From: Bagarius yarrelli
Taxonomy: Eukaryota > Chordata > Actinopteri > Siluriformes > Sisoridae
DNA length: 64,000 bases
Assembly: GCA_005784505.1 (NCBI GenBank)
Contig: VCAZ01000125.1
Span: 310,001 to 374,000, forward strand
Direction: 5' to 3'
The position numbers were made by a program, and so were the translations under genes. Under the pieces are notes generated by a model. The model saw only the letters and a program-made list of their open reading frames with translations. It did not search any database and was not told the origin of the DNA. This document shows positions 34,601 through 46,194 of the stretch, in pieces; position 1 is the stretch's first letter; every line of letters starts with the position of its first letter.

Positions 34601-35444
34601 AATACTTCACAATATTTCAGGAAAAACATTAGTGAATTTAGACTTAGACTTATAATGATCTAAAATTAACATTAATTTAAATGGTGAATCATAAACAATC
34701 GTTATTGCACAATTGAGGATGAAATGTTGGTTCAGAATTAATAAAGGATGTATTAATCCAGAATCACATCCTCCTTGGCAAAATCATTTCCACCCAGGAT
34801 GTCACACAGATGAAGAAATTACAACCACATGTCAGGAATTGACTGAAGAGCTTCAAGTGAGAAATTCAATTGTGCTTGTAATTAATTTTATTACATGATG
34901 TCTGTGTACATGGTTAATATACAGATTAACAAAAACATACAGATTAAATCAGATAGATTTTGTCAGATAAAAAAGGGTACCAGACATGTAATCTTTATAC
35001 CTCGGTGATATTTTAGCTGCATGGTTACGATTTTTGTTTTTTTGGGAAAATTGCCACCATTCTTTGTGTATAGAGTTTCTTTCTTTCTTCAGTGTCCTTT
35101 TAGACTAATCTTTATGGTTCTCATGACCATGTTTTAAAAAAGGCAGAGATTCTGTCAAAAAAGAATAGTAGGGTGCTATGTATAAGAAAACGATTACTAC
35201 TAGGGGCTGAGTTACAAGATTTAAAAGAAACATTTTATAATGTTAATAATGTTCACTAGTAATGATTTGTGTGTGATTAAAATGTAAATAATGTCCGACT
35301 CAACTTCCATTGTTAAACAAACTTTTATTTTAAAAGGACATTTGTCAGAGACACATCCACAACACCACAGGTGTTAGATAGGAAAAAGCTAAAGTTAACA
35401 GCCTGAGGTTGTGATATTATTATATTAATATCTGATATTAACCC
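34601..35444. other. intergenic, no gene recognised
   Basis: AT-rich DNA. Nothing identified. Confidence 0.5.
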
Positions 35445-35575
35445 TAGCTCGGTCAATGTTAGGCTAACATCAACAGGTGAATACAAATTCTGTCTGACAG
35501 AAAATATAATTTTTATGCATGATGACAATAAAGTAGTCTTCTGTTGCTGCTTCTGTGCTGCAACTGTGATACACT
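35445..35575 (+). repeat. dispersed repeat, partner of 61540-61740
   Basis: Shared words include tagctcggtcaatgttaggc, taacatcaacaggtg, ttctgtctgacagaaaata, catgatgacaataaagtagt and ctgttgctgcttctgtgc. The partner has the same order and orientation with an extra block of about 70 bp. The family is not recognised. Confidence 0.7.
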
Positions 35576-38410
35576 GTTAAAAGTGGGGGTTAAAAGAATT
35601 TTGGAAAAGTGTGTGTGTGTATGCCCTTGAAAATCATGCCCCTTTAATCAACATGAATTTGTTCAAATTCTATGAAGTTGCATTATGGGCCATTAACACG
35701 AGTTAAGCTTGTGATGGAGCAAACTTGTTAGTGGTGCAACAAAAAACCACAACACTCTGTAAAAATCTGCTCCAGACTCTGGGCAAAATCATGTCGCAGC
35801 TCTGGCCAGAACAAGGCAAGACATAGAGAAGAGGTGCATGAACAATAGTTGTGCTAGTGTCACTCTTGCATCTGCTTTTTTACTCAGGAACGACTGAATA
35901 GGATGAGAGGATATTTCTATTCTTTTCAAATGCTAGTTCAAGTAAATAAATGTAGCATTTTTTCTGGATTCCATTCCTGTTTTGTGGAATTTTAGTTGTC
36001 AACACAATGTCTATATGTATGCGTAATTTAAATAATTAATTTCTAAGTATTTGTAATATTTATTCAATATTAATAGGTGTCAGAGCTGCATTAGGTTTTT
36101 GAGCACAGATTTACCTAGTGTGAGAAGAGAGAGCGCCTATAAGATATTAATCCGAGTGCTCTGAATTATGCAATCTTAAAACACTGGGTTTTCACCTCAG
36201 GACAGTGATTTAAAACAGTTAAAGTGAGTTGTCCAGAATTTATTAGACTTTTAAATGTGTTTAGGCTGCTAATGTTTCATACGGCAGCTAAAATTAGGCT
36301 AGTAAAATTCAGGCTACTTGTTTACTTTAGCCATAGATAGTAAAAACGTAAAGCTGAAGATGTATAAATAGAATTTATATTTGCTTTTTATTAGGTTTCT
36401 GAATCTTTTGCTTAAGTTTTAAACAGTGCAAGAGATAATTGGCAACTAGATACATTTTAAGTGTGTGGGATGCTTGTGTGTGTGTAAGAGAGAGACAGTG
36501 CTGAGCAGAGATTAAAAAAGTCCAGATCACTTCTTTCTTCTTTATTACTTTTTATTTGCTAGTGCATTGATCGATGATACCGAATATGTTTCAGGCACAA
36601 AAATAAGAAAGCCATCAGTTGTTTTTGGTCCCTGGATCTCCAGTTAACCCCAGTTTACGAAATCATTTCGTAAGGGCATCCGTCAGGGAGATATGAAAGT
36701 GTCCTTCCTGTCATAAGTATTTTGGTTCTGTTATCTATTAGAGCAAGTTTTCATGGATCGTAAAATTTTTCATTGGAGCACTACTCATCCTTTGGAAATG
36801 CTTTAAGTTTTTTTTTTTTTTTTTTTTTTTACTTTTTGCTAACTGGATTTTCTTAACAGGAAATCTCAAGATAGTGCCATAAAATTAATAAATAGAAAGA
36901 TGAGAGTAATGGCAATACTGGAAAAAAAGAGAAATGGAGAGAGAGGAAACATTTTTAAAGGCAAAAACATGAGATAGTAATTCTAAATGCTCACCAGGGG
37001 AGTACACTGTAACGATTTGACCAGATTAAACATTCCCCGTTGTGACCTGCCTGCACCTCACATACTAGACTCACTTCAAACTCTTTCCTAGGATGTCAGC
37101 CCCCTCCCAGGTCACTCCTGCATCCCTCTGTGAGGTGTGATGATGTCAGCCCTTATATTTCACAGCCAGGCACAGGCGATGACACCGACAATTTGGCCTG
37201 TAAGTTCTCTCCAGCTTCAGACATGGTGTTACGATTACATGCTTTGCTGCTGTTTTTACATGCCAGGAACAGGGGAAAGAAAGAGGACCTTTAAACTTAC
37301 TTTTATAGAGTACAACTTTATCCTTCCTCTGCTCATAAAAAAAACCCAAAAAACAAAAAAAACGAAGAATGAAATATACACAATGCACGATTGAGACAGA
37401 TCACTTGGATTGCATTGGATGCGCTTAATATCATGCCAGGACTCTTGCACACTTACCTCCTGTGTTTTACATTTCACTCTCCAGTCCACAGGAATCTACA
37501 CTGAGTTGTGTAAAGTGATTTTATTGCTAGTTTAGGTTTCATAGTCTCAGGCGTCACTGAGAAAGTTTATAGCAAGATATAAAATCAGGGTTAGTGAGCT
37601 GGAGAGATAAAGAGACCAGGGAACACAGAGGAACCAATATGATCTCCATGATAGTGCAATTAACAATCATTTGTTGAAATACTTAGGGTAAAGTCATTTT
37701 CAGCCCCATTTAGAACCTTTTACATCTAATTTAGCTTCTTAAAGGCTTAAGACTTCAGTTAACACTTGACCCATATCTAAAGTGCCCTCTGATTTTTCAG
37801 CCATATAGAAGTCAGGCACACATATGACTCCTGATGACTCCTGAGACAGATTCGTTTGTCATCAGCTTGTAAATGTTGTTGTGGTTTTGAGTAATATATT
37901 GCAGGCTTTGTGTAACACTATAACAGGCTTTTATGCTGTTAAATAATTAGTGTTGAAAGTAATTATGAAAATTTCCTCAAAGGAAAAAATATCATGTATT
38001 TGTGTAAGGATTTATATTCTGACAATGTCTTTACTGAAGCTTATGCTAGTTTAGCACATAGTGCTTAAAATTTGGGTGCATACAGTACAGTACCTAATAT
38101 ATTAGTATATTACCAGTTGCTTTAATTAATCCGATTATTTAGTTTAAGTAAAAATGACACGCTTGATGTCTATAGTTTGTTTTGTACATCCTAATGCCTT
38201 TTATGAACTGTAATTGATTTATTCTGTAGATGTTTGTGCTGTTTTATTGCTGGTTGGTCTGTGTCCCCATAGGATAAGAAAACAAATTTGAGGTAGAAAT
38301 AAAAAAAAAAATTATTGGAATAGATAAAAGAAAAAGTAGGACTATACTTAAATACACAATAATAAACTCCAGTAATAATAAGAAAGAGAAAATATATTGC
38401 TGGACAGAAT
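35576..38410. other. intergenic with T-run; no gene recognised
   Basis: A run of 23 T lies at 36808-36830. 37020-37240 is more complex and GC-richer (gatgtcagccccctcccagg) and may be regulatory. Open frames on both strands at 37137-37489 have no recognised domain. Confidence 0.5.
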
Positions 38411-38411
38411 A

Positions 38412-38477
38412 GCAAATACAGAGGCAAATATACAGAATAATAAAAATGGCAAATACAGAGGCAAATATACAGAATAA
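38412..38477. repeat. two-copy tandem duplication, 37-bp period
   Basis: The segment gcaaatacagaggcaaatat-acagaataa occurs at 38412-38440 and again at 38449-38477. The second copy borders the SINE target site. Confidence 0.9.
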
Positions 38478-38484
38478 AGTAACA

Positions 38485-38810
38485 TTATATCTATCTATAT
38501 TCATTGTCTACACCCGTTTATTCCTAATCAGGATCACGGGGATCGGCTGGAGTTTGGATGCAGGGGTACACCCTGGACCGGGGGCAGTCTATTGCAGGGT
38601 AAAAACATACAGTTAAACAACCACACACACACGCACACTCACTCCTATGGGCAATTTCGAATCACCCATCAAGACTGAACATACATGTTTTTTGCACTGT
38701 GGGAGGAAACCAGAGTGCCCGGAGTAAACCCTCACAAACTCAGGGATACGAACCTGGGACCTTCATGCTGTGAGGCAACAGCGCTTAATCACTTAGCCAC
38801 TGTGCTGCCC
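38485..38810 (-). mobile_element. tRNA-derived SINE, complete, with 14-bp target duplication
   Basis: Perfect direct repeats agaataaagtaaca flank the insert (38471-38484 and 38811-38824). Read on the minus strand the head is gggcagcacagtggctaagt, followed by a B-box-like ggttcgtatccctga. The body has the ggtttcctcccacagtgc block common in teleost SINEs, and the tail is an aatgaatatagatagata-type repeat. It covers about 326 bp. The same family left pieces at 18619, 23108 and 50950/51628. Confidence 0.9.
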
Positions 38811-38824
38811 AGAATAAAGTAACA

Positions 38825-40660
38825 GTCAGTGCAAATAAATAAATGAATATAGTGTTGCTGTTCTCCCCAATAATCCTACTTAACATTCCTCCACAAACTG
38901 ATGTAATACCACTCTCTGTCCAAATGGCCATTTTTATAAACTCTTTCTGTGCTCTCTCTCCCTCAAACTCGTCCACCCCACACCCCATCTAAAAAGAAAA
39001 ATAAACCTGAAGTGCAGAGCCCTGACATGCCCTTTTTTGCGTGGACTACTAGGTGTTTTCTTTTTGCATTTTTCATGTTTCTTTCTCAAATCACTGGACT
39101 TTTTTATACTCCCAAAGCATATATTTACTTTGGAATTTACATTGGAATTTTCAGTTTGCAAATGATAGAAAATACAAATCACACTCTTTTTTGCAACCTT
39201 TATTTAAGAAGATAGTCAGTTTGTGGATTTAGCCATAGGTTTACATGACTTCTCTTTTTGTACATGTAAGTAGTGAAAATGCTTTATTTCACCCTGCGCA
39301 TGAAACTAAGACCACACTTTTATATGATTAATCCAGGAATGACAGTGCTTTTTTCTGCTACATTTTATATTATAATGACCTTCTTTAAAGAAAAAACATA
39401 TATACATGCCATGTCATATAGTATAGCAAATGTGCTGTATTAAATTAAAATTATAAGTTTAAATAAGTTCTAGAAATGTCCATGTTAATTCTAGGCAATA
39501 TTCTCAGGCTTTTAATCCAATTTTCTGTTTTACAAATTATGTTGTATTACTAGAAACTCATCATGTTAAAATGTATAAATGTTAAAAATGTAGTGAATGT
39601 AAAAAAATCAAGAGATTTTTTTTCCTAAAGTATAGATTATCAGTGTTTCTAATAAATTACAATAAATTATTAAACCTTGTTAATAAGAGAGGTCAGAGCA
39701 AATCTGTTTTAATGCTTTCTGTTTACATCTGTCTGTTCAAAAGCCAATGAAGAGGCACTGAAACCAAATGGGTAGCTCCAGGGTTAATATTGGGCCGGGG
39801 CTGTCTGGGCCCCACGTATACAGGCTACAGGGCTTAACATTAACGCTTCATTAATGCTAGACAACTAACCTGATCAAAAAAATGTCCAAAATGCAAATAT
39901 TTACTGAGAGAGGAAAAATCTAAACACACAACACAAAAAAAACCCAACTTCGCATTCTGTGGTAAAATTTATAATTGAAACTTTTTATATTTAAAATAAA
40001 ATTATTTAAGCAACATCACAATATTTTTACCACCTTGACTGTTCAACAATTCAATAAAATTATTATTCTGTTGCATTTTAGGTACAGTATTGCACACCGC
40101 TTTGTTTGCTATCAGCTGGGAAAATAATTAACGAATTAATAATAATAATTAATTTTATTATTAAAAAATAATAAAGACACAGTAGAACCACAGCGCATCT
40201 GATTCATTTCTGAATGAATCAATGTTTTGAACGAATCGGTTGAATCCAAGTTTCATTAGTCTATGCATAAACATCTAATAAATTCATAATCTTATTTGTA
40301 TATTCAAAAAATATTTTCAACTATTCTTTAACATTATTTAAATCTGTTGCATTTTTTTTTCATTATAAAAGATTTAATTGAATTTAACAGATAGATTTGA
40401 ACAATCATTTTATTGTATTTAAATGAATAGACCAAATGTAAGGATTTATATTGAAAGATAAAGAAAATAAATTGTTAATTGTAAAAAACCTTTACGATTT
40501 TTAAATGTAGCTTTCCACATTGACAGCATCTAGAATGATTTTGATTAACATTTTAGTGTTAATAGCACAGGGCTTTCTTAACTTGTGTGCTCCTACAGCT
40601 TATTAATTTATATGATTTTGCAGGCTTTACATGTGCATACTTATATTTATCTCCTTTATA
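38825..40660. other. intergenic, no gene recognised
   Basis: Strongly AT-rich DNA. The overlapping open frames at 38785-39215 lack any domain. 39710-39870 is less AT-rich. Confidence 0.55.
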
Positions 40661-40790
40661 CAAGTGAGCAATTAGGGGTTAAGGGCCTTGCTCAGGGGCC
40701 CAACAGTGGTAGCTTGGTGAAGCTGGGAATCAAACACACAATCTTCGGGTTGGTAGTCCAACACATTAACTATGAGCCACCGCTTCCCCA
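40661..40790 (-). mobile_element. SINE fragment, minus orientation (V-SINE-like)
   Basis: The complement of gagcaattaggggttaaggg, ccttgctcaggggcccaaca, ctgggaatcaaacacacaa and tgagccaccgcttcccc gives the head and body of the same SINE family as 60077 and 34341. The L2-like tail is missing. Confidence 0.8.
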
Positions 40791-41639
40791 CTGCATCCTT
40801 TATTTATCCCAAAAAACAGCCCCTTTCTTGTTGCTTTACATGCTAAAGTAGTAACTTATTAGTTAATACATTTTTAGGATAAATGTATTTTTGTTTTTGT
40901 TTTTGGTTTACAGTACATGGAAACTATAAAGCAGTTGTGACTCTAGATAAGGGTTTGTGCTAAATCCTGTTATCGCAAATACTTGATTCTGTTCCCCAGT
41001 GACCTTAAAATGCAGTAGAATTCAGTAGAATTAATAAAGTTTTTTTACTGCATTTAAAAAAATATGTCATTTGAACGGTCATCAAGAGCATCTTTTAAAC
41101 AGCTTGTTAGAAGTTCATGGCTAACCGTCAGAATGTATTATTGCTGGTCTTGTATTAAATAGTGTATGTGTATGTTCAGGTCACAAATGCTAACAAAACT
41201 TCTAATTAAATTCTTTATGCTAGAGTGGTTCAAACACTGATTTAGTGCAGTAACAAGCATCACAGCAAAAATCGGCCTCTACTGGACCATCTAACAGTCC
41301 TGTCTGGACTGACCGGATCATCCATCTCTTCAGCTATACTACAGGGAGAGGTCTGTGATGAAATGATATATGGGTTATTTTATCCTGGTTCATACCAGCC
41401 CTATAGGAGGCAGCTTTATCTTCCTCTGCTGAGGAGTACAGATTTATGGACATATACCTGTGTATATGCTAGCCTAGCTAGATGTTTCAAAACTATTAAC
41501 TTCAGAATGGATAGTATAATAAAAGAATTATTGTTTTTTTTATTTATTTTTATGAAATGGAAAATGTTTTATACTAAAATGTTGTCTCTAGAGCAGGTAT
41601 ACTGTATCCTAAATTGAATTTCCAAATGACACTCAGGCC
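40791..41639. other. intergenic, no gene recognised
   Basis: AT-rich, with a complex stretch at 41265-41420 (cggcctctactggaccatct). No call. Confidence 0.5.
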
Positions 41640-41749
41640 TAGCCACAGGGGTCACAAGCCAGTCCCAAGCCTGGATAAATAGAGAGGGATTTGTCAGGAA
41701 GGGTATCCGACGTAAAACTTGGCCAAATTTAAATATTTAAGGATTTAAG

Positions 41750-42250
41750 TTGTTTTATTATGGTATGGATAAGAAAAGAAATGGGGTAGGGGTGATCCTG
41801 AAAGAGGAGTTTGTGAATAATGTTCTGGAAGTAAAACTAGTGTCAGACAGGGTGATGAGTCTGGAGTTAGAAATGGAAGGGCTGATGGTGAATGTTGTAA
41901 GTGGTTACGCCCCACAAGTAGGTTTTGAGTTCGGAGAGAAAGAGAGGTTCTGGCGTGAGTTAGATGAGGTAAGTGTGAGTATTCCCAGAGGAGAAAGAGT
42001 AGTGATAGGCACAGACTTTAATGGACATGTTGGTGAGGAGACAGAGGTGATGTGGACAGAGGAAGTGTTGGGCAGGTTTGGAGTCAGGGAAAGAAACAGT
42101 AAAGGACAGATGATAGTAGACTTTGGTAAGAAGATGGAGATGGCTGTAGTAAATACTTTTTTCCAGAAGAGAGAGGAGCATTTAGTAACTTATAAGAGTG
42201 GAGAAAGGAGCACACAGGTAAATTACATCTTATGTTATGAAGCGATCTGA
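41750..42250 (+). pseudogene. RTE-like endonuclease domain (broken)
   Basis: The 166-codon frame contains VVSGYAPQ, VVIGTDFNGHVG (metal/DNA-binding Asp-Asn region) and MAVVNTFFQKREEHLVTYKS, typical of the exonuclease-endonuclease-phosphatase fold in RTE-like LINEs. The N-terminal part of the fold is missing and the frame ends just before the expected final catalytic SDH-like motif. Confidence 0.85.
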
Positions 42251-42487
42251 AAGAGATTAGTGACTGTAAAGTTGTGGTGGGGGAGAGTGTAGCCAGACTG
42301 TGGCTGTGGATGGTGGTGTGTAGGATGAAGATGTTGGTCTGGAAGAAGAAGAAATCAAAGGACGAGACGAAAACCAAGTAGTGGAAGCTGAAAAAGGAAG
42401 AATATAGAAGAATTTAGACAGGAGTTGAAACAGGCTCTGGGCGGTCAGTTAGTGTTTCTAGATGAATAGAAAAGTACAGCGTACTTT

Positions 42488-43084
42488 GTGTCATATGGAA
42501 GGAAGAAAGAAGATAAAGAGACTTGGTGGTGGAATGAAGACGTTCAGGATAGTATACAGAGGAAGAGGTTTGCCAAGAAAAAGTGTGACATGGAAAGGAC
42601 TGAGAAAAGTAGACAGGAATACAAGGATTTGCGGCACAGAGTAAAGAGGGAAGTGGCTAAGGCCAAGCAGAAGGCATATGATAAGTTGTACACTAGATTA
42701 GACACTAGAGAAGGGAATAAGGAATTGTACAGGTTAGCAAGGCAGAGGAATCGAGATGGGAAGGATGTGCAGCAGGTTAGAGTTATTAAGGATCGAGATG
42801 GAAAGGTGGTCACAAGTGAGGAAAGTGTACAGAGAAGATGGAAGGAGTACTTTGAAGTGTTGATGAATGAGAAAAATAAGAGGGAGAAAATGGTAAAAGA
42901 GGTAAACAATGTGAAGCAGGAAGTTCAAAAGATTAGTACATGCGAAGTGAGGATGGCTTTGAAGAGGATGAAAAGAGGCAAGGCAGTTGGTCCTGATGAA
43001 ATACCAGTGGAGGTGTGGAAATGTCTAGGAGAGCCAGCAGTGGAATTTCTTACTAGATTGTTTTTACGGGATTTTAGTGAGTGA
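42488..43084 (+). pseudogene. RTE-like linker and start of reverse transcriptase
   Basis: The 198-codon Lys/Arg-rich frame ends with ALKRMKRGKAVGPDEIPVEV and then WKCLGEPAVEFLTRLF, the early reverse transcriptase block of such LINEs. The frame then shifts (GIL-type end at 43084). Confidence 0.85.
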
Positions 43085-43213
43085 GAAGATGCCTGATGAA
43101 TTGAGGAGGAATGTAATGGTGGCTATCTTTAAGAACAAGGGTGATGTGCAGAGTTAAACAACTACAGAGGCATAAAGTTGATGAGTCATACAAAGAAAGT
43201 ATAGGAAAGAGAA

Positions 43214-43459
43214 GTGGAAGCTAGGTTAAGGAGGGTAGCAATCTGCAATGCCATCTTTGATCTAATAATGCTGACGAAGAAGTACAGAGATGGTCGTAGG
43301 GAGCTGCATTGTGTTTTTGTAGACCTGGAAAAAGCATATGACAGGGTACCAAGAGAAGAGCTGTGGTATTGTATGAGGAGGTCAGGAATAGCAAAGAAGT
43401 ATGTCAGGGTGGTGCAGGAGTGTCAGGAGGTGTGCAGTAGGTCAGATAGAGGAGTTTAA
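43214..43459 (+). pseudogene. RTE-like reverse transcriptase, first catalytic block
   Basis: The frame contains ELHCVFVDLEKAYDRVPREE, with the first catalytic Asp region (FVDLEKAYD) of the palm. After CQEVCSRSDRG the sequence jumps across a deletion to EFKVV-like remains and the altered MFAKVI site. Confidence 0.85.
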
Positions 43460-43856
43460 AGTGGTCAGACAGGAATCTCTTTGGACAATGATGTTTGCTA
43501 AGGTAATTTTACTCTGTAGTGAGAGCAGGTGGAGAAAAACCTGGAGAGGTGGAGGTTTGCTCTGAAGAGAAAAGGAATGAAAGTCAATCGTAGCAAGAGA
43601 GAGTACATGTATTTGAATAAAAGATAGGGAAGTACAGGAGTTTAAGTACTTGGAGTCGACAGTCCAGAGCAATGGAGAGTGTGTAAAAGTGGTAAAGAAG
43701 TAAGTACAGGCAGGTTGGAATGGGTGGAGAAACTTGTCAGGAGTGATGTGTGACAGGAGAATATCAGCTAGAATCAAGGGAAAGTTGTACAAAACAGTGA
43801 TAAGACCAGCTGTTATGTATGGTTTAGAGACAGTTTAGACACTGAGGAAGAGACAG

Positions 43857-44207
43857 GTGGCAGAGCTGGAAGTAGCAGCGCTGAAGATGTTGAGGTTTTC
43901 TTTGGGAGTGATGAGGTTGGACAGGATTAGGAACAAGTTCATTAGAGGGACAGCTCATGTTAGGGGTTTTGGGGAGAAAGTCAGGGAAGCCAAACTGAGG
44001 TGGTTTGGACATGTACAGAGGAGGGATAGTAAATTTATTGGTGGGAGTATGTTGGAAATGAAGCTACCAGGCAGAAGGCAAAGAGGAAGACCAAAGAGGA
44101 GGTATATGGATGCAATAAACGAGGACATGAAGTTAGTGGGTGTGAGTGAAGAAGATGTAGAAAATAGGTTTAGGTGGAGACAGATAATTCGCTGTGACGA
44201 CCCTTAA
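43857..44207 (+). pseudogene. RTE-like C-terminal tail
   Basis: The frame reads AALKMLRFSLGVMRLDRIRN, LRWFGHVQRRDSKFIGGSML, LPGRRQRGRPKRRYMDAINE and DVENRFRWRQIIRCDDP. It follows the thumb/connection region and ends at the 3' terminus of the element. It matches the minus-strand frame at 13744-14007 closely. Confidence 0.88.
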
Positions 44208-44236
44208 AAGGGAACAGCCGAAAGGAAAAGAAGAAG

Positions 44237-45401
44237 ACTCAGGCCTGTGTACAGGTAGGACTCGACCCTTTTTGCCCTTACATTCTAAATTGCCCATTTT
44301 TGTCATTGTGTCTTTCTCCTTCGACAAAGAAATGCTATTGGTCCCATTTTATGTCTGTTTTACAGATATTTGCCCAATGAACGGTAAAACTCTGTAACTC
44401 CATCCCCTTTATCTTGACTGAATGAACCAAAGTTCCACGGCAGCTGAACAAAATCTTGTGTAGCAGGCCTACGAGAAATAGAACGATTGTACTATCAATG
44501 CCAACCCCAAAAAAGGTATTAATGTCGACTGCTCCACCCCTTTAAAGTACGGGAACTGAATTAACAATTCAAATAAAACAACAGATGTTTTATTAACAAC
44601 AGATACTAGAGATTACCAAAACAAAGAACTGAAGCTCACCCATAGAGGGTAGGCTAGCTGCGAAGTAATTATCAGTACAACACACATACACACACACACA
44701 TTGACGTGAGTTGAGTGACACAGTGAGGAATTAACCAAGCGAGGGATAGCGACAGGCCATGCACAACCATGGCACCGCAAACAAAATGCTTTCCGGCCTT
44801 TTGGCAATGACCCACACACACTAGAGGACAGAGCTAGTCATGACGACACCCAGGTAGCCCAACCAGCAAATACGCGATTGTGATAGGCTATCGCTCTAAC
44901 TAGAGGGGAGGTACTTGCAACAGTAAATCAAGATCTTGTTGTTTACATTTTCGCATTTTCTTTTTTATTTTATTATGGCTCTGAAGGCTCATATTTGATG
45001 TATTATATGTATTTAGGGTCTGATGTGGGACCTGAAAAAAGGGTATCATTTGCCATGTAGTAATAGCCAAAAATAACCTACAATTACATAGCCTGTACAT
45101 ACAGTAGCATTTCATCTTTTCTAAAATGAGATTTTGTACCCAGAGAGCTGTAACAAACTTTGTAACCCGTTAATGAAAACGTAATGTGATACCGCCGTTT
45201 AAATTATAAACAAAATGCACATTTGCACACATTCGCTGGTCAAAAAACCCCAAACTGCATTTGAGTTTGACACAGAGAGACTGAATGACTGTCTTTATCT
45301 CTTATAATTCTAAGAAATTTCTTTGACTTATGATTGCTGATACACTTAATTTATTAACATTTAATTGTATTAAATGGTTGCATGGTTAATTCCTGTTAAT
45401 G
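44237..45401. other. intergenic, no gene recognised
   Basis: Mixed composition, with a short CA run near 44683-44700. Nothing identified. Confidence 0.5.
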
Positions 45402-45440
45402 CTGTTAATATGCATGTATTCTCTACATGCATATTAACAG
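45402..45440. repeat. perfect palindrome, 17-bp arms, 5-nt loop
   Basis: The left arm ctgttaatatgcatgta (45402-45418) is exactly complementary to 45424-45440, with loop ttctc. The stem is too short for a usual pre-microRNA. It could be a collapsed transposon end or slippage product. Confidence 0.9.
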
Positions 45441-45560
45441 TATTCTATACTCTCCTCTCATCTTTACATGTTTAAATGTAGTAAAACATTTTTATTTACT
45501 ACAGTAATCTTGTACCAAAAAAAGGTCATGGATCAGATCACTGTGAAATCCTTATATTTA

Positions 45561-45600
45561 TCATGCAGGATGTACCAGGTTTTTGATACATCCTGCATGA
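45561..45600. repeat. perfect palindrome, 14-bp arms, 12-nt loop
   Basis: The left arm tcatgcaggatgta (45561-45574) is exactly complementary to 45587-45600, with loop ccaggtttttga. It lies 120 bp from the preceding palindrome. Confidence 0.9.
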
Positions 45601-46125
45601 AAAATGAAAAGTGTCTTTAAGAGACTGTTTCTAAATCTCTTAAAATCAATTTATAACTTTTTTTAAGTGATTTTTTCTAATCATCAGGGAATCTAATATA
45701 TTTTTTTTACTGTATGTATCTTGCAAAAAAAACTGTAGGGCCAGTAACACTTAAGCGCTAACAGGGTAGATAAACATTTAAAAGCTTATTGCAACTATAT
45801 GTAACTGGCAGTATAGGATGGAAACTGGGCAAAAGGACAAGATATTAAAAATGACATTGACATCTTCCCAGCACATCTCCCACTGCAGTGTGTCTGCTTT
45901 GGACTATATCCTTTCTCTTGATCCTACTTCCCTTTCTCCTTTTCCCTGCTCCCTCCTGTTATTTGGTTGTAAACTAATGTAATATCTTTAGCATACCCCG
46001 GGGCAGGGACTGCAGTTCCTCAAGGCCGCTGGTTGTTAACCATATCCAGCAGCATCTGTAACCAGAAGCCTGGCTTAGAGTTTGCCTACACCCCAGTGTA
46101 AATACACAGCATTTACACACACACA

Positions 46126-46194
<69 letters not shown>

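Larger units (their letters stand above)
41640..44236 (+). mobile_element. RTE-like non-LTR retrotransposon, broken copy
   Basis: The order is 5' flank with aggaagggtatccgacgtaa type motif (about 41695), AP-type endonuclease, linker, reverse transcriptase, C-terminal tail, and 3' end with aaaagggaacagccgaaagg plus an aag-rich tail. Such elements copy themselves by target-primed reverse transcription (family knowledge). The copy is about 2.6 kb. It has several frame changes and loses part of the palm of the reverse transcriptase near 43430-43500. The site equivalent to the MFADD catalytic motif reads MFAKVI, so it cannot be active. The clade assignment (RTE) rests on motif memory. A second copy lies inverted at 13751-14772. 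Confidence 0.88.

Noticed and set aside
45561..45600. Hairpin as a possible microRNA precursor
   Set aside because: A 14-bp perfect stem with a 12-nt loop is too short and too perfect for a typical animal pre-microRNA; the same holds for the other palindromes.
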